From Pseudomonas sp. Irchel 3E20 (lineage in GTDB: Bacteria; Pseudomonadota; Gammaproteobacteria; Pseudomonadales; Pseudomonadaceae): 64,000 bases of DNA. The notes beneath the pieces are model-generated. The model was not told the origin of the DNA. It did no database searches and worked only from the letters and a program-made list of their open reading frames with translations. Positions 38,435 through 49,344 of this stretch are shown here, piece by piece (the first letter of the stretch is position 1; each line of letters begins with the position of its first letter). The stretch is taken from contig NZ_FYEE01000005.1 in assembly GCF_900187645.1 (NCBI RefSeq), forward strand, positions 248,001-312,000, read 5' to 3'. The translations under genes and the position numbers were made by a program.

Positions 38435-39844
38435 ATGCAACAGCAAGCATCCGGTTTGAAACGCGGGCTATCGGCCCGCCACATTCGCTTCATGGCACTG
38501 GGGTCGGCCATCGGCACCGGGCTGTTCTACGGCTCCGCCTCGGCCATCCAAATGGCTGGCCCAGCGGTATTGCTGGCGTACCTGATCGGTGGCGCGGCGG
38601 TGTTCATGGTCATGCGCGCCCTCGGTGAGATGGCAGTGCACAACCCGGTGGCCGGTTCGTTCGGCAAGTACGCCAGCACCTACCTGGGGCCGATGGCGGG
38701 CTTCATCCTGGGTTGGACCTACGCTTTCGAGATGATTATTGTCTGCCTCGCCGACGTCACCGCGTTCGGCATTTATATGGGCTTCTGGTTTCCCGAAGTG
38801 GCGCGCTGGGTCTGGGTGCTGGGCATCGTGTTCCTGATCGGCGGCCTGAACCTGTGCAACGTCAAGGTCTTCGGCGAGATGGAGTTCTGGCTGTCGCTGC
38901 TCAAGGTGGCGGCCATCGTCGCGATGATCCTCGGTGGTTTCGGCATCATGCTGTTTGGCATCAACTCGGCCAACGCCGAACACGCCACCGGGGTGAGCAA
39001 CCTGTGGGCCCACGGCGGCTTCATGCCTAACGGCATCGGTGGCTTGATTGCATCGTTCGCGGTGGTGATGTTCGCCTTCGGCGGCATCGAGATCATCGGC
39101 ATCACCGCCGGCGAAGCCAAGGACCCGCAACGGGTGCTGCCCAAGGCGATCAACGCCGTACCGCTGCGTATCCTGCTGTTCTACGTGTTGACCCTGTTCG
39201 TGCTGATGGCCATTTACCCGTGGCCGCAAATCGGCAGCCAGGGCAGCCCCTTCGTGCAGATCTTCGATCACCTGGGCATCAGCTCGGCGGCGACCATCCT
39301 CAACATCGTGGTGATTTCGGCGGCGGTGTCGGCCATCAACAGCGACATTTTTGGCGCGGGCCGCATGATGTACGGCCTGGCGGAGCAGGGCCATGCGCCC
39401 AAGTGCTTCTCCAAGCTGTCGCGCCAGGGTGTGCCGTGGATGACCGTGGTGGTGATGGGCGCAGCGCTGCTGGGCGGCGTGGTGCTCAACTACCTGATCC
39501 CGGAAAACGTGTTCCTGGTCATCGCTTCGATCGCCACCTTCGCCACCGTGTGGGTGTGGCTGATGATCCTGCTGACCCAAGTGGCCATGCGCCGCTCCAT
39601 GAGCCGCGAAGAAGTCGCGCAGCTGCAATTCCCCGTACCGTTCTGGCCCTACGCGCCGGCGGCGGCGATTGTGTTCATGCTGTTCGTCTTCGGCGTGCTG
39701 GGCTACTTCCCGGACACCCAGGCTGCCTTGCTGGTAGGCGCGGTGTGGATCGTGCTGCTGGTGATCGCCTATAAGGTGTGGGTCAAACCGGTGACCGGGC
39801 AACCGGCCCTGGTCAGCCCCGACCCGGCCCTGTCCCACCGATAA
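38435..39844 (+). CDS. hutT: Histidine permease, amino acid-polyamine-organocation family
   Basis: A 469-residue transporter with 12 predicted membrane helices. The N terminus [28 protein letters not shown] is the APC-family substrate region (GSAIGTGLF), and [20 protein letters not shown] follows. HutT is the main histidine importer in the hut locus of fluorescens pseudomonads. It lies 172 bases after hutH and 15 bases before hutI. The CA motif upstream suggests catabolite repression. Confidence 0.93.
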   Translation: MQQQASGLKRGLSARHIRFMALGSAIGTGLFYGSASAIQMAGPAVLLAYLIGGAAVFMVMRALGEMAVHNPVAGSFGKYASTYLGPMAGFILGWTYAFEMIIVCLADVTAFGIYMGFWFPEVARWVWVLGIVFLIGGLNLCNVKVFGEMEFWLSLLKVAAIVAMILGGFGIMLFGINSANAEHATGVSNLWAHGGFMPNGIGGLIASFAVVMFAFGGIEIIGITAGEAKDPQRVLPKAINAVPLRILLFYVLTLFVLMAIYPWPQIGSQGSPFVQIFDHLGISSAATILNIVVISAAVSAINSDIFGAGRMMYGLAEQGHAPKCFSKLSRQGVPWMTVVVMGAALLGGVVLNYLIPENVFLVIASIATFATVWVWLMILLTQVAMRRSMSREEVAQLQFPVPFWPYAPAAAIVFMLFVFGVLGYFPDTQAALLVGAVWIVLLVIAYKVWVKPVTGQPALVSPDPALSHR

Positions 39845-39859
39845 GTTATGGAGGCTGTA

Positions 39860-41065
39860 ATGAAGACTCTTTGGCAGCATTGCCACGTCGCAACCATGGC
39901 CCAGGGTACTTACTCGATCATCGAGGATGCCGCCATCGTGACATCCGGCGCGCACATCGAGTGGATCGGCCCGCGTGGCGCGCTGCCGGCGGGGCATTAC
40001 CCCCATGTCGAAGACCTTGCGGGGGCCTGGGTTACGCCGGGCCTGATCGACTGCCATACCCACGCGGTGTTCGGCGGCAACCGCAGCGGTGAGTTCGAGC
40101 AACGCCTGCAAGGCGTGAGCTACGCCGAGATCGCCGCCCAGGGCGGCGGCATCGCCAGCACCGTGCGCGCTACCCGGGCTGCCAGCGAAGACGAACTCTT
40201 CGCCAGCGCCCGCAAACGCTTGCACAGCCTGCTGCGCGATGGCGTGACCACGGTGGAAATCAAGTCTGGCTACGGCCTGGACCTGGCCAACGAGCGCAAG
40301 ATTTTGCGGGTGATCCGCCGCCTCGGCGAGCAGTTGCCAGCCACGGTGCGCAGCACCTGCCTGGCGGCCCACGCCTTGGCGCCCGAATACGCCGGGCGCG
40401 CCGACGCCTACATCGAGCATATCTGCGCCGAAATGCTCCCGGCCCTGGCGGCTGAAGGCCTGGTGGATGCGGTGGATGCGTTCTGCGAGTACCTGGCGTT
40501 CTCTCCGGCCCAGGTCGAGCGGGTGTTTATCGCCGCGCAAAAACTCGGCTTGCCGGTGAAGCTGCACGCCGAGCAACTGTCGTCGCTGCACGGTTCGAGC
40601 CTGGCGGCGCGCTATCAGGCGCTGTCGGCCGATCACTTGGAGTTCATGACCGAAGCCGACGCGGCGGCCATGGCCACGTCCGGCACGGTGGCGGTGTTGC
40701 TGCCCGGGGCGTTCTACTTTCTGCGCGAAACCCAGTTGCCGCCCATGGATGCCCTGCGCAAGCACGGCGTGAAAATTGCCATCGCCAGCGACCTCAACCC
40801 CGGTACATCGCCGGCGTTGTCGTTGCGCCTGATGCTGAACATGGCCTGCACCTGTTTTCGCATGACCCCGGAAGAGGCCCTGGCCGGCGCTACCCTGCAC
40901 GCGGCAAAGGCCCTGGGCCTGGAGCACAGCCACGGCTCATTGGAAGTGGGCAAGGTGGCAGATTTCGTGGCCTGGCAAATCGATCGGCCGGCCGACCTGG
41001 CGTATTGGCTGGGCGGTGACCTGGAAAAACGCGTCGTGCGCCACGGCGCCGATGTCACGTTGTAG
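39860..41065 (+). CDS. hutI: Imidazolonepropionase
   Basis: A 401-residue amidohydrolase converting imidazolonepropionate to N-formimino-glutamate. The metal site [15 protein letters not shown], the KSGYGLD block, KLHAEQ and the late SDLNPGTSP motif are intact. The start at 39860 is preceded by GGAGG; an ATG four codons earlier lies inside that ribosome site. It is 10 bases upstream of hutG, an operon pair. Confidence 0.97.
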   Translation: MKTLWQHCHVATMAQGTYSIIEDAAIVTSGAHIEWIGPRGALPAGHYPHVEDLAGAWVTPGLIDCHTHAVFGGNRSGEFEQRLQGVSYAEIAAQGGGIASTVRATRAASEDELFASARKRLHSLLRDGVTTVEIKSGYGLDLANERKILRVIRRLGEQLPATVRSTCLAAHALAPEYAGRADAYIEHICAEMLPALAAEGLVDAVDAFCEYLAFSPAQVERVFIAAQKLGLPVKLHAEQLSSLHGSSLAARYQALSADHLEFMTEADAAAMATSGTVAVLLPGAFYFLRETQLPPMDALRKHGVKIAIASDLNPGTSPALSLRLMLNMACTCFRMTPEEALAGATLHAAKALGLEHSHGSLEVGKVADFVAWQIDRPADLAYWLGGDLEKRVVRHGADVTL

Positions 41066-41074
41066 GAGAGGGCA

Positions 41075-41875
41075 GTGGATAAGGTTCTGAACTTCAAACA
41101 AGGCCGGGTGCCGCTGCTAATCAGCATGCCCCACGCCGGCGTGCGCCTGACCCCGGCGGTCGAGGCCGGCCTGGTGCCGGCGGCGCAAAGCCTGCCCGAT
41201 ACCGACTGGCACATTCCGCAACTCTACGAGTTTGCCGCCGAACTGGGCGCCAGCACCCTGGCCGCCGAGTATTCGCGTTTTGTCATCGACCTCAACCGGC
41301 CCGACGACGACAAGCCTTTATATGTCGGCGCCACCACCGGGTTGTACCCGGCGACGCTGTTTGACGGCCAGGCGTTGTTCCGCCCGGGGCTGGAGCCCAG
41401 CGCCGAGGAGCGTGCCACCTACCTGGCGCAGATCTGGGCGCCGTACCACCGCACCCTGGCGCAGGAACTGGCCCGGCTCAAGGCGCAATTCGGCTACGCG
41501 CTGTTGTTCGATGCCCACTCGATCCGCTCGGTGATCGGCCATCTGTTCGACGGTAAGTTGCCGGATTTCAACCTCGGCACCTTCAACGGCGCCAGTTGCG
41601 ACCCACAGTTGGCGGGCAGGCTGGAGGCCATCTGCGCCGGGCACCCGGCCTATAGCCATGTGCTCAACGGGCGCTTCAAGGGCGGGCACATCACCCGCCA
41701 CTACGGCAACCCGGCCGAGCATATCCACGCCGTGCAACTGGAGCTGGGCCAGTGCACTTATATGGAAGAGTTCGAGCCGTTCCGCTACCGCCCAGACCTC
41801 GCCGCGCCCACCCAAGTGGTGCTCAAGGAACTGCTGCAAGGGCTGCTGGAATGGGGGCAAAGGCGCTACGCCTGA
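41075..41875 (+). CDS. hutG: N-formylglutamate deformylase
   Basis: A 266-residue metal-dependent amidohydrolase for the last step, N-formyl-glutamate to glutamate and formate. The metal motif LISMPHAGVRL, FVIDLNRP and LLFDAHSIRS blocks match the HutG (FGase) family. The GTG start at 41075 has AGGAGAG upstream. It ends the hut operon. Confidence 0.95.
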   Translation: MDKVLNFKQGRVPLLISMPHAGVRLTPAVEAGLVPAAQSLPDTDWHIPQLYEFAAELGASTLAAEYSRFVIDLNRPDDDKPLYVGATTGLYPATLFDGQALFRPGLEPSAEERATYLAQIWAPYHRTLAQELARLKAQFGYALLFDAHSIRSVIGHLFDGKLPDFNLGTFNGASCDPQLAGRLEAICAGHPAYSHVLNGRFKGGHITRHYGNPAEHIHAVQLELGQCTYMEEFEPFRYRPDLAAPTQVVLKELLQGLLEWGQRRYA

Positions 41876-41889
41876 GTGGCGCGGCCATC

Positions 41890-41971
41890 GTGGGCAGGCT
41901 CGCTCTCACCCCCAGTGAGTGGTGCTTGAAACTTAGGTGAAAACCTGTGGGAGTACGCCTGCTTGCGATCG
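41890..41971. repeat. Degenerate REP pair after hutG
   Basis: GTGGGCAGGCTCGCTCTCAC and CCTGTGGGAGTACGCCTGCTTGCGAT face each other imperfectly. It fills part of the gap between hutG and pip. Confidence 0.55.
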
Positions 41972-42123
41972 GTTTTTTCAACCAGTACACAGGCGCGCTG
42001 ACGTGGCACACGCCCGCTGCCACAGGTCAGGGCATGCTCATTACGCGATTCGGGTTTATGATGCCCCACGGCAGATTAATGGAAGTCCCCCCCGGGCGGA
42101 CCCGACCCCTCACGGAGCGCGCA

Positions 42124-43095
42124 ATGCAGACTTTGTACCCGCAGATCAAACCCTACGCCCGGCACGATCTGGCCGTCGATGACATCCACACCCTGTACGT
42201 CGACGAAAGCGGCTCGCCACAAGGTTTGCCGGTGGTGTTCATCCACGGTGGCCCGGGTTCCGGGTGCGACGCGCAAAGCCGCTGCTATTTCGACCCCAAC
42301 CTGTACCGCATCGTCACCTTCGACCAGCGCGGTTGCGGGCGCTCCACGCCCCACGCGAGCGTGGAAAACAACACCACCTGGGATCTGGTCGCCGACCTTG
42401 AGCGCATCCGCGAGCACCTGGGCATTGAAAAATGGGTGCTGTTCGGCGGTTCCTGGGGCTCGACCCTGTCCCTGGCCTACGCCCAGACCCACCCGGACCG
42501 TGTACTGGGGCTGATCGTGCGTGGGATTTTCCTGGCTCGCGAGCAGGACATCGAGTGGTTCTACCAGGTGGGCGCAAGCCGTCTGTTCCCCGACTACTGG
42601 CAGGATTACATCGCCCCTATCCCGCTGGACGAACGCGACGACCTGCTAGGCGCTTTCCACAAGCGCCTCACCGGCAACGACCAGATCGCCCAGATGCACG
42701 CCGCCAAGGCGTGGTCGCTGTGGGAGGGCCGCTGCGCCACGTTGCGCCCCAACCCGCTGGTGGTCGACCGCTTCAGCGAGGCGCAGCGTGCCTTGTCGAT
42801 TGCCCGCATCGAATGCCACTACTTCACCAACAACACGTTCCTTGAGCCCAACCAACTGATCCGCGACATGCACAAGATCGCCCACTTGCCCGGGGTGATC
42901 GTGCACGGGCGCTACGACGTCATCTGCCCGCTGGACAATGCCTGGGAACTGCACCAGAACTGGCCCAATAGCGAGTTGCAGATTATTCGCGATGCCGGCC
43001 ACGCCGCCTCCGAGCCGGGTATCACCGATGCCCTGGTACGGGCGGCCGACCAAATGGCCCGGCGCCTGCTCGACCTGGCGCCCGAGGAAGCATGA
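42124..43095 (+). CDS. pip: Proline iminopeptidase
   Basis: A 323-residue alpha/beta hydrolase that removes N-terminal proline from peptides. HGGPGSGC (oxyanion), FDQRGCGRS and the nucleophile elbow GGSWGS (Ser110) are present; the histidine lies in DAGHAASE. Length is typical. I chose the ATG at 42124 because it gives the conserved family N terminus; open sequence continues upstream without similarity. Its stop overlaps the dtd start (ATGA). Confidence 0.95.
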   Translation: MQTLYPQIKPYARHDLAVDDIHTLYVDESGSPQGLPVVFIHGGPGSGCDAQSRCYFDPNLYRIVTFDQRGCGRSTPHASVENNTTWDLVADLERIREHLGIEKWVLFGGSWGSTLSLAYAQTHPDRVLGLIVRGIFLAREQDIEWFYQVGASRLFPDYWQDYIAPIPLDERDDLLGAFHKRLTGNDQIAQMHAAKAWSLWEGRCATLRPNPLVVDRFSEAQRALSIARIECHYFTNNTFLEPNQLIRDMHKIAHLPGVIVHGRYDVICPLDNAWELHQNWPNSELQIIRDAGHAASEPGITDALVRAADQMARRLLDLAPEEA

Positions 43096-43529
43096 AGGGC
43101 CTGTTGCAGCGCGTACGCGGTGCGCGGGTGGACGTGGCGGGGGAGGTGGTCGGCGCCATCGACCAAGGGCTGTTGGTATTGGTGGCCATCGAGCCCCAGG
43201 ACACCCGCGCCAGCGCCGACAAACTGCTGCACAAGTTGCTCAATTACCGGGTGTTCAGCGATGCCGACGGCAAGATGAACTTGTCCCTGGCCCAGGTGGA
43301 GGGCGGCTTGTTGTTGGTGTCGCAGTTCACCCTGGCCGCCGACACCCACAGCGGCCTGCGCCCGAGCTTCTCCACCGCCGCGCCGCCGGCACTGGGTGAA
43401 GAACTCTTTGGTTATTTATTGAGCAAAGCGCAGCAGGTGCATGGCAATGTGGCATCAGGTAGATTTGGTGCCGATATGCAGGTGCATTTGGTCAATGACG
43501 GCCCTGTGACCTTTCTCCTACAGGCCTGA
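43092..43529 (+). CDS. dtd: D-aminoacyl-tRNA deacylase
   Basis: A 145-residue enzyme that hydrolyses D-aminoacyl- and glycyl-mischarged tRNA. Motifs: [31 protein letters not shown] (SQxT) and [16 protein letters not shown] (GP-containing loop). The dimeric DTD fold and length fit. The first four bases overlap pip, indicating coupling. Confidence 0.96.
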   Translation: MKGLLQRVRGARVDVAGEVVGAIDQGLLVLVAIEPQDTRASADKLLHKLLNYRVFSDADGKMNLSLAQVEGGLLLVSQFTLAADTHSGLRPSFSTAAPPALGEELFGYLLSKAQQVHGNVASGRFGADMQVHLVNDGPVTFLLQA

Positions 43530-43850
43530 AAGCGCTTGAAACATGTTTTTACGGCTGTTTCGGCCCGAAAGCGGGGGGTTTACCCATAAATACTTTGTTA
43601 CCCCTGATGCGTTGTCACGCGGCCTACTAGATAATCGCGCGCTACGGGGATCAGCGTTCGTTGGTCCATTTTGATTTAGGTAGAGACTTGTCCGGAACCG
43701 CGTGGGGAATCATTTGCCCCCCGCGGAGTCCGAACAATGCTCGCCAACTTGGCAAAAGTGGCATGCGGGGTCGGATTTTTCATACAGCCGACCGCGACGG
43801 CACTTTATCTGGCCGTTGGTTTTTTGATCTGTTTTCGGCGAGGGTTGCTC
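43530..43850. other. Long leader upstream of opgG
   Basis: This 321-base gap holds no supported gene but has folded structure: GTCCGGA near 43688 pairs imperfectly with TCCGAAC near 43730, and GGTCGG near 43772 with CCGACC near 43792, close to the opgG start. It may hold the opgGH promoter and a structured 5' untranslated region. Confidence 0.55.
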
Positions 43851-45578
43851 GTGATTGTTAGTCCCTGTAATGCACCAAAGTTGTCTGCCAAACGGTTTCG
43901 TAACGCACTGGCGGCGGGTTCTGCCCTGCTTTGCCTGCTCAGCGCCGGTCAAATATGGGCATTCAACCTGGATGATGTAGCGGCCAAGGCCAAAGAGTTG
44001 GCGGCACAAAAGTACGAAGCCCCGCGCAGCAATCTGCCGAACGAATTTCGTGAAATGAAGTTCGCGGACTATCAGAAAATTCGCTTCCGTACCGAAAAAG
44101 CCGAATGGGCCGATCAGAAAACCCCGTTCAAGCTGTCCTTCTATCACCAGGGCATGCACTTCGATACGCCGGTGAAAATCAACGAAGTGACGGCCAATAC
44201 CGTCGAACCGATCAAATATGATCCGACTCGCTTCGACTTCGGCGACGTCAAGTTCGACCCCAAAGCCACCGAACAACTGGGTTACGCGGGTTTCCGCGTG
44301 CTGTACCCGATCAACAAGGCGGACAAGCAAGACGAGATCATGACCATGCTGGGCGCGAGCTACTTCCGCGTCGTGGGCAAGGATCAGATCTACGGCCTCT
44401 CGGCCCGTGGCCTGGCCATCGATACCGCGTTGCCGTCCGGTGAAGAATTCCCCCGTTTCACCGAGTTCTGGATCGAACGCCCGAAAACCGGCGACAAGCA
44501 CCTGGTGATTTTCGCCCTGCTGGATTCGCCGCGTGCCACGGGTGCCTATCGCCTGATCCTGCGTCCGGGCAGCGATACCATCGTTGACGTCAAATCGCGC
44601 ATGTACCTGCGTGACAAAGTCAGCAAACTGGGCATCGCCCCGCTGACCAGCATGTACCTGTTCGGCGCCAATCAGCCGTCGAAAGTACTCAACTATCGCC
44701 GCGAACTGCATGACTCCAGCGGTCTGTCGATCCATGCCGGCAACGGCGAGTGGATCTGGCGCCCACTGAACAACCCTAAACACCTGTCGGTGAGCAACTT
44801 CTCCGTGGAAAACCCGCGCGGTTTCGGCCTGTTGCAACGCGGTCGCCACTTCAGCCACTACGAAGACCTCGACGACAACTACGAAAAACGCCCAAGTGCC
44901 TGGATCGAGCCGGAAGGTGACTGGGGCAAAGGCACCGTGGACTTGGTGGAAATCCCTACCGCCGACGAGACCAACGACAACATCGTTGCGTTCTGGAGCC
45001 CGGAAAAAATGCCCGAGCCAGGCCAGCCGCTGGATGTCAGCTACCGCCTGCACTGGACCATGGACGAAGCCGCCCTGCATTCGGATGACAGCGCCTGGGT
45101 CATGCAGACCCTGCGTTCCACCGGTGACGTGAAGCAGTCCAACCTGATCCGCCAACCCGACGGCAGCGTGGCCTACCTGGTGGACTTCCAGGGCCCGTCC
45201 TTGGCCAAGTTGCTGCCGGACGCCACCGTGCGTAGCCAGGTCAGCGTCGGCGACAACGCCGAAGTCGTCGAAAACAGCGTGCGCTACAACCCTTACACCA
45301 AGGGCTGGCGCCTGACCCTGCGCCTGAAGATCAAGGACGCGGGCAAGGCTACTGAAATGCGTGCCGCCCTGGTGCGTGACATGGTGGTCGCCGAGCCGGT
45401 GCAAGACACCGCGCACGTCATCAAGGCTGACAAGGTCGCGGCCAAGCAAAGCGAAAAAACCGCGAAGAAGGACCCGCAGCCGGAAACGGCACCTGCGGCC
45501 ACCGCCACCCCGGAGCCGGTCAAGACTGAACAAGTGCTGACCGAGACCTGGAGCTACCAGTTGCCAGCCGATGAGTAA
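43851..45578 (+). CDS. opgG: Glucan biosynthesis protein G, periplasmic
   Basis: A 575-residue periplasmic protein needed for the beta-1,6 branching of osmoregulated periplasmic glucans. A signal peptide ends at WAF (about residue 35), followed by the [14 protein letters not shown] opening and two beta-sandwich domains with [14 protein letters not shown] and [18 protein letters not shown]. The C-terminal 50 residues are a Lys/Pro/Ala/Thr-rich tail. I chose the GTG at 43851; an ATG 38 codons upstream would add a second hydrophobic segment before the signal. It overlaps opgH by eight bases. Confidence 0.94.
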   Translation: MIVSPCNAPKLSAKRFRNALAAGSALLCLLSAGQIWAFNLDDVAAKAKELAAQKYEAPRSNLPNEFREMKFADYQKIRFRTEKAEWADQKTPFKLSFYHQGMHFDTPVKINEVTANTVEPIKYDPTRFDFGDVKFDPKATEQLGYAGFRVLYPINKADKQDEIMTMLGASYFRVVGKDQIYGLSARGLAIDTALPSGEEFPRFTEFWIERPKTGDKHLVIFALLDSPRATGAYRLILRPGSDTIVDVKSRMYLRDKVSKLGIAPLTSMYLFGANQPSKVLNYRRELHDSSGLSIHAGNGEWIWRPLNNPKHLSVSNFSVENPRGFGLLQRGRHFSHYEDLDDNYEKRPSAWIEPEGDWGKGTVDLVEIPTADETNDNIVAFWSPEKMPEPGQPLDVSYRLHWTMDEAALHSDDSAWVMQTLRSTGDVKQSNLIRQPDGSVAYLVDFQGPSLAKLLPDATVRSQVSVGDNAEVVENSVRYNPYTKGWRLTLRLKIKDAGKATEMRAALVRDMVVAEPVQDTAHVIKADKVAAKQSEKTAKKDPQPETAPAATATPEPVKTEQVLTETWSYQLPADE

Positions 45579-48141
45579 CCCTCAAGCCCGGCCAGAGACT
45601 CTGTTCGAGTACCTGGCGCACCTACCGCTGAGTGACGAGCAACGCGCCGAATTGGCGGGTTGCCGGTCGTTCAGCGAGCTGCACGAACGTCTCTCGTCCG
45701 CGTCTTTCGACGCCCCCGCCGAGGCCGCCCAGGCTTCGGTGGGCAGCCGTTTGCTGCTCAACAGCGCCGAAGAGCTGGAAGAGGCCGAGATGCTGGCCCT
45801 CGATTCGGCAGGCCGGGTGTGCCTCAAGGCCACGCCGCCGATCCGCCGCACCAAAGTGGTGCCGGAGCCGTGGCGCACCAATATCCTCGTGCGTGGCTGG
45901 CGGCGCCTGACCGGGCGCAGCAACCCGCCGTTGCCGCCCAAGGACGAGCGCGTCCTGCCGGCGGCGCGCTGGCGCACTGTCGGTTCGATCCGTCGCTACA
46001 TTTTGTTGGTGTTGATGCTGGGCCAGACCATCGTCGCGGGCTGGTATATGAAAGGCATCATGCCTTACCAGGGCTGGTCCTTCGTTGACCTTGAAGAAGT
46101 CCTGCACCAACCGCTGATGCAAACCGCCACCCAAGTGCTGCCCTATGCCTTGCAAACCAGCATCCTGATTCTGTTCGGGATTCTGTTCTGCTGGGTGTCG
46201 GCCGGTTTCTGGACGGCGCTGATGGGCTTCCTCGAGTTGCTCACCGGCCACGACAAATACCGCATCTCCGGGGCCAGCGCCGGCAACGAGGCGATCCCGG
46301 CCAATGCGCGCACTGCGTTGGTGATGCCGATCTGCAATGAAGACGTGCCCCGGGTATTCGCTGGCCTGCGCGCCACCTTCGAGTCGGTGGCCGCCACGGG
46401 CGATCTGGACCGCTTCGACTTCTTCGTGCTCAGCGACAGTAACGACAGCGACATCTGTGTGGCCGAGCAACAGGCCTGGCTGGACGTCTGCCGCGAAGCC
46501 AAGGGCTTTGGCAAGATTTTCTACCGTCGCCGTCGCCGTCGGGTTAAGCGCAAAAGCGGTAACCTCGACGACTTCTGCCGTCGCTGGGGCGGCGACTACA
46601 AGTACATGGTGGTGCTCGACGCCGACAGCGTGATGAGCGGCGAATGCTTGACCAGCCTGGTGCGCCTGATGGAAGCCACGCCGGACGCTGGGATCATCCA
46701 GACCGCGCCCCGTGCCTCTGGCATGGACACTCTCTATGCGCGCATGCAGCAGTTCGCCACCCGCGTATATGGCCCGTTGTTCACCGCCGGCCTGCACTTC
46801 TGGCAGTTGGGCGAATCCCACTACTGGGGCCACAACGCCATTATCCGGATGAAGCCGTTCATCGAGCATTGCGCCCTGGCGCCATTGCCGGGCAAAGGCG
46901 CGTTCGCCGGGGCGATCCTGTCCCACGACTTCGTTGAAGCCGCGCTGATGCGCCGTGCCGGTTGGGGCGTGTGGATCGCCTACGACTTGCCCGGCAGCTA
47001 CGAAGAACTGCCGCCGAACCTGTTGGACGAACTCAAGCGTGACCGTCGCTGGTGCCACGGTAACCTGATGAACTTCCGCCTGTTTTTGGTCAAGGGCATG
47101 CACCCGGTGCACCGCGCGGTGTTCCTGACGGGGGTGATGTCTTACCTGTCGGCGCCGTTGTGGTTCTTCTTCCTCGTGCTGTCCACCGCGCTGCTGGCGG
47201 TCAACACGCTGATGGAGCCGCAGTATTTCCTGGAGCCGCGCCAGCTCTATCCGCTGTGGCCGCAATGGCACCCGGACAAAGCCATCGCGCTGTTCTCCAC
47301 CACCATCGTGCTGCTGTTCCTGCCCAAGTTGCTGAGCATCATCCTGATCTGGGCCAAGGGTGCGAAAGAGTTCGGCGGCAAGTTCAAGGTGACCCTGTCG
47401 ATGCTGCTGGAGATGCTGTTCTCCATGCTGCTGGCGCCGGTGCGCATGATCTTCCACACCCGTTTCGTGCTGGCCGCGTTCCTGGGCTGGGCCGCAACCT
47501 GGAACTCGCCGCAGCGTGACGACGATTCCACGCCGTGGAGCGAAGCGGTCAAGCGCCACGGCCCGCAAACCCTGCTCGGGTTCTTCTGGGCGCTGTTGGT
47601 GATCTGGCTCAACCCAAGCTTCCTCTGGTGGCTGGTGCCGATCGTCGGTTCGCTGATGCTGTCGATCCCGGTATCGGTGATTTCCAGCCGTGTGGGCCTG
47701 GGCCTCAAGTCCCGCGACGAAAGCCTGTTCCTTATTCCCGAGGAATACGCCCCGCCCCAGGCCTTGCTCGCCACCGACCAGTACACCCATGAAAACCGCT
47801 GGCACGCCCTCAAGGACGGTTTCATCCGTGCCGTGGTCGACCCGCAGCAGAACGCCCTGGCTTGTGCCCTGGCCACGTCCCGTCACGGGCAGGCCGAGCC
47901 GATAGAGGTGCTGCGCACCGAACGGGTGAGCCATGCCCTGAAAGTCGGCCCGCAAGGGCTGGCCAACAACGAACGCCTGGCGCTGCTCAGCGACCCGGTC
48001 GCCCTGGCCCGTTTGCATGAGCAGGTCTGGAGCGAAGGGCACGAAGCCTGGCTCAGTGCCTGGCGGCAGTCGATCAAGGCTGACCCCCATGCGCCGTTGC
48101 TGCCGCTCAAACCGGCCATCACCCAGGCGTTGCCCGCCTGA
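45571..48141 (+). CDS. opgH: Glucans biosynthesis glucosyltransferase H
   Basis: An 856-residue inner-membrane glycosyltransferase (GT2) that makes the linear beta-1,2 glucan backbone from UDP-glucose. Two N-terminal helices (about 140-220), a cytoplasmic GT domain with [11 protein letters not shown] (DxD) and the product-binding [10 protein letters not shown] (Q/RxxRW-like), then about six C-terminal helices. The length and order match E. coli OpgH, where the N terminus also tunes FtsZ. Its start overlaps the opgG stop. Confidence 0.96.
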   Translation: MSNPQARPETLFEYLAHLPLSDEQRAELAGCRSFSELHERLSSASFDAPAEAAQASVGSRLLLNSAEELEEAEMLALDSAGRVCLKATPPIRRTKVVPEPWRTNILVRGWRRLTGRSNPPLPPKDERVLPAARWRTVGSIRRYILLVLMLGQTIVAGWYMKGIMPYQGWSFVDLEEVLHQPLMQTATQVLPYALQTSILILFGILFCWVSAGFWTALMGFLELLTGHDKYRISGASAGNEAIPANARTALVMPICNEDVPRVFAGLRATFESVAATGDLDRFDFFVLSDSNDSDICVAEQQAWLDVCREAKGFGKIFYRRRRRRVKRKSGNLDDFCRRWGGDYKYMVVLDADSVMSGECLTSLVRLMEATPDAGIIQTAPRASGMDTLYARMQQFATRVYGPLFTAGLHFWQLGESHYWGHNAIIRMKPFIEHCALAPLPGKGAFAGAILSHDFVEAALMRRAGWGVWIAYDLPGSYEELPPNLLDELKRDRRWCHGNLMNFRLFLVKGMHPVHRAVFLTGVMSYLSAPLWFFFLVLSTALLAVNTLMEPQYFLEPRQLYPLWPQWHPDKAIALFSTTIVLLFLPKLLSIILIWAKGAKEFGGKFKVTLSMLLEMLFSMLLAPVRMIFHTRFVLAAFLGWAATWNSPQRDDDSTPWSEAVKRHGPQTLLGFFWALLVIWLNPSFLWWLVPIVGSLMLSIPVSVISSRVGLGLKSRDESLFLIPEEYAPPQALLATDQYTHENRWHALKDGFIRAVVDPQQNALACALATSRHGQAEPIEVLRTERVSHALKVGPQGLANNERLALLSDPVALARLHEQVWSEGHEAWLSAWRQSIKADPHAPLLPLKPAITQALPA

Positions 48142-48145
48142 CCTG

Positions 48146-48180
48146 AACCCCGCGACCTGAACCTCGCGGGGTTTTTGTTT
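48146..48180 (+). terminator. Rho-independent terminator of opgGH
   Basis: AACCCCGCG / CGCGGGGTT stem with an 11-base loop followed by a T-rich run, just after opgH. Confidence 0.9.
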
Positions 48181-48369
48181 GTGGGGCGACGGGTTTCACG
48201 GCTCTATGTTGGGATATGTCCTACGGCTATTTGTGCTTCAAGCAACAACAATTGCCGCCCAGACCTTTGTGCCGTCGGGGGAGTGGGTTAGCATCGCTCC
48301 CCGTATGGGTGTCACAAAACTATGTATCTGCCGGTTTCCCACAAGGAAACCCAAGGCGCACTCGCCTCA

Positions 48370-48377
48370 AACAATAA
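48370..48377 (+). promoter_or_regulatory. Crc/Hfq CA motif before the ABC binding-protein gene
   Basis: AACAATAA fits AAnAAnAA exactly and lies 19 bases before the ATG at 48396, next to the AGGGGA ribosome site. Confidence 0.6.
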
Positions 48378-48395
48378 AATGGCTTAGGGGACTTG

Positions 48396-49196
48396 ATGAT
48401 GAAGAAGTATCTTTCGATGCTGCTGCTCGGCGTCACGGCACTGGTTTCGGTCAACGCGGCGCAGGCTGGCGCCATCGACGACGCGGTCAAGCGCGGCACG
48501 CTGAAGGTGGGCATGGACCCGACCTACATGCCGTTCCAGATGACCAACAAACGCGGCGAGATCATCGGCTTTGAAGTGGACCTGCTCAAGGCCATGACCA
48601 AGGCCATGGGCGTCAAGCTGGAAACCGTTTCCACCGGCTACGACGGCATCATCCCGGCCCTGCTGACCGACAAGTTCGACATGATCGGCAGCGGCATGAC
48701 CCTGACCCAGGAACGCAACCTGCGCCTGAACTTCAGCGAACCCTTCATCGTGGTCGGCCAGACGTTGCTGATCCGCAAGGAACTGGAAGGCACCATCAAG
48801 TCCTACAAAGACCTGAACAGCGCTGACTACCGCATCACCTCCAAGCTTGGTACCACTGGCGAAATGGTCGCCAAGAAGCTGATCTCCAAAGCCAAATACC
48901 ACGGCTACGACAACGAGCAGGAAGCCGTGCTCGACGTGGTCAACGGCAAGGCTGATGCCTTCATCTACGACGCGCCGTACAACGTGGTCGCGGTGAACAA
49001 GGTCGGCAACGGCAAACTGGTGTTCCTCGACAAGCCGTTCACCTTCGAGCCCCTGGCGTTCGGCCTGAAGAAAGGTGACTACGACAGCCTGAACTTCATC
49101 AACAACTTCCTGCACCAGATCCGTGAAGACGGCACTTACGATCGCATCCATGACAAGTGGTTCAAAGACACCGCTTGGCTAAAAGACATGGAGTGA
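48396..49196 (+). CDS. Amino acid ABC transporter substrate-binding protein
   Basis: A 266-residue periplasmic protein: signal peptide (about 1-25, ending AQA), then a family 3 solute-binding fold with LKVGMDPTYMPFQMTNKRGE, GFEVDLLKAM, FDMIGSGMTLTQERN and ADAFIYDAPY. It delivers a polar amino acid or related acid to the permease; the exact ligand cannot be read from the sequence. Two adjacent ATGs and a TTG compete for the start; I use the first ATG. It is followed by a REP pair, then the permease, as in many such operons. Confidence 0.92.
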   Translation: MMKKYLSMLLLGVTALVSVNAAQAGAIDDAVKRGTLKVGMDPTYMPFQMTNKRGEIIGFEVDLLKAMTKAMGVKLETVSTGYDGIIPALLTDKFDMIGSGMTLTQERNLRLNFSEPFIVVGQTLLIRKELEGTIKSYKDLNSADYRITSKLGTTGEMVAKKLISKAKYHGYDNEQEAVLDVVNGKADAFIYDAPYNVVAVNKVGNGKLVFLDKPFTFEPLAFGLKKGDYDSLNFINNFLHQIREDGTYDRIHDKWFKDTAWLKDME

Positions 49197-49239
49197 GGCT
49201 ATGCAGGGCGGTGGGGTGTCAACGGCAACCCGCTGCCCT

Positions 49240-49309
49240 TGTCGCGAGCAGGCTCGCTCCCACAATTGACCTACTTGGTCCGGTGTGGGAGCGAGCCTGC
49301 TCGCGATAG
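49240..49309. repeat. Inverted REP pair inside the ABC operon
   Basis: CGCGAGCAGGCTCGCTCCCACA and its inverse TGTGGGAGCGAGCCTGCTCGCG face each other between binding-protein and permease genes. Such hairpins stabilise the upstream transcript and raise binding-protein expression. Confidence 0.85.
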
Positions 49310-49344
49310 AGGCCTCCCAGGCGACATACATTTCGGATCCTGCA

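Noticed and set aside
38468..40933. An 821-codon open frame opposite hutT and hutI
   Set aside because: It spans two well-supported genes and their gap with His/Gln/Arg-rich low-complexity sequence, so it is not a gene.
43737..43850. Upstream ATG start for opgG
   Set aside because: It would put an extra hydrophobic segment ahead of the normal signal peptide; the GTG at 43851 gives the usual family N terminus.
45622..48090. An 822-codon open frame opposite opgH
   Set aside because: Same cause: codon bias of opgH leaves the complementary frame open. Composition is rich in His, Gln and Arg and no domain is seen.
49240..49309. CRISPR-like repeat pairs
   Set aside because: The repeats are single inverted REP doublets, not direct repeats with regular unique spacers, and no cas genes are present.
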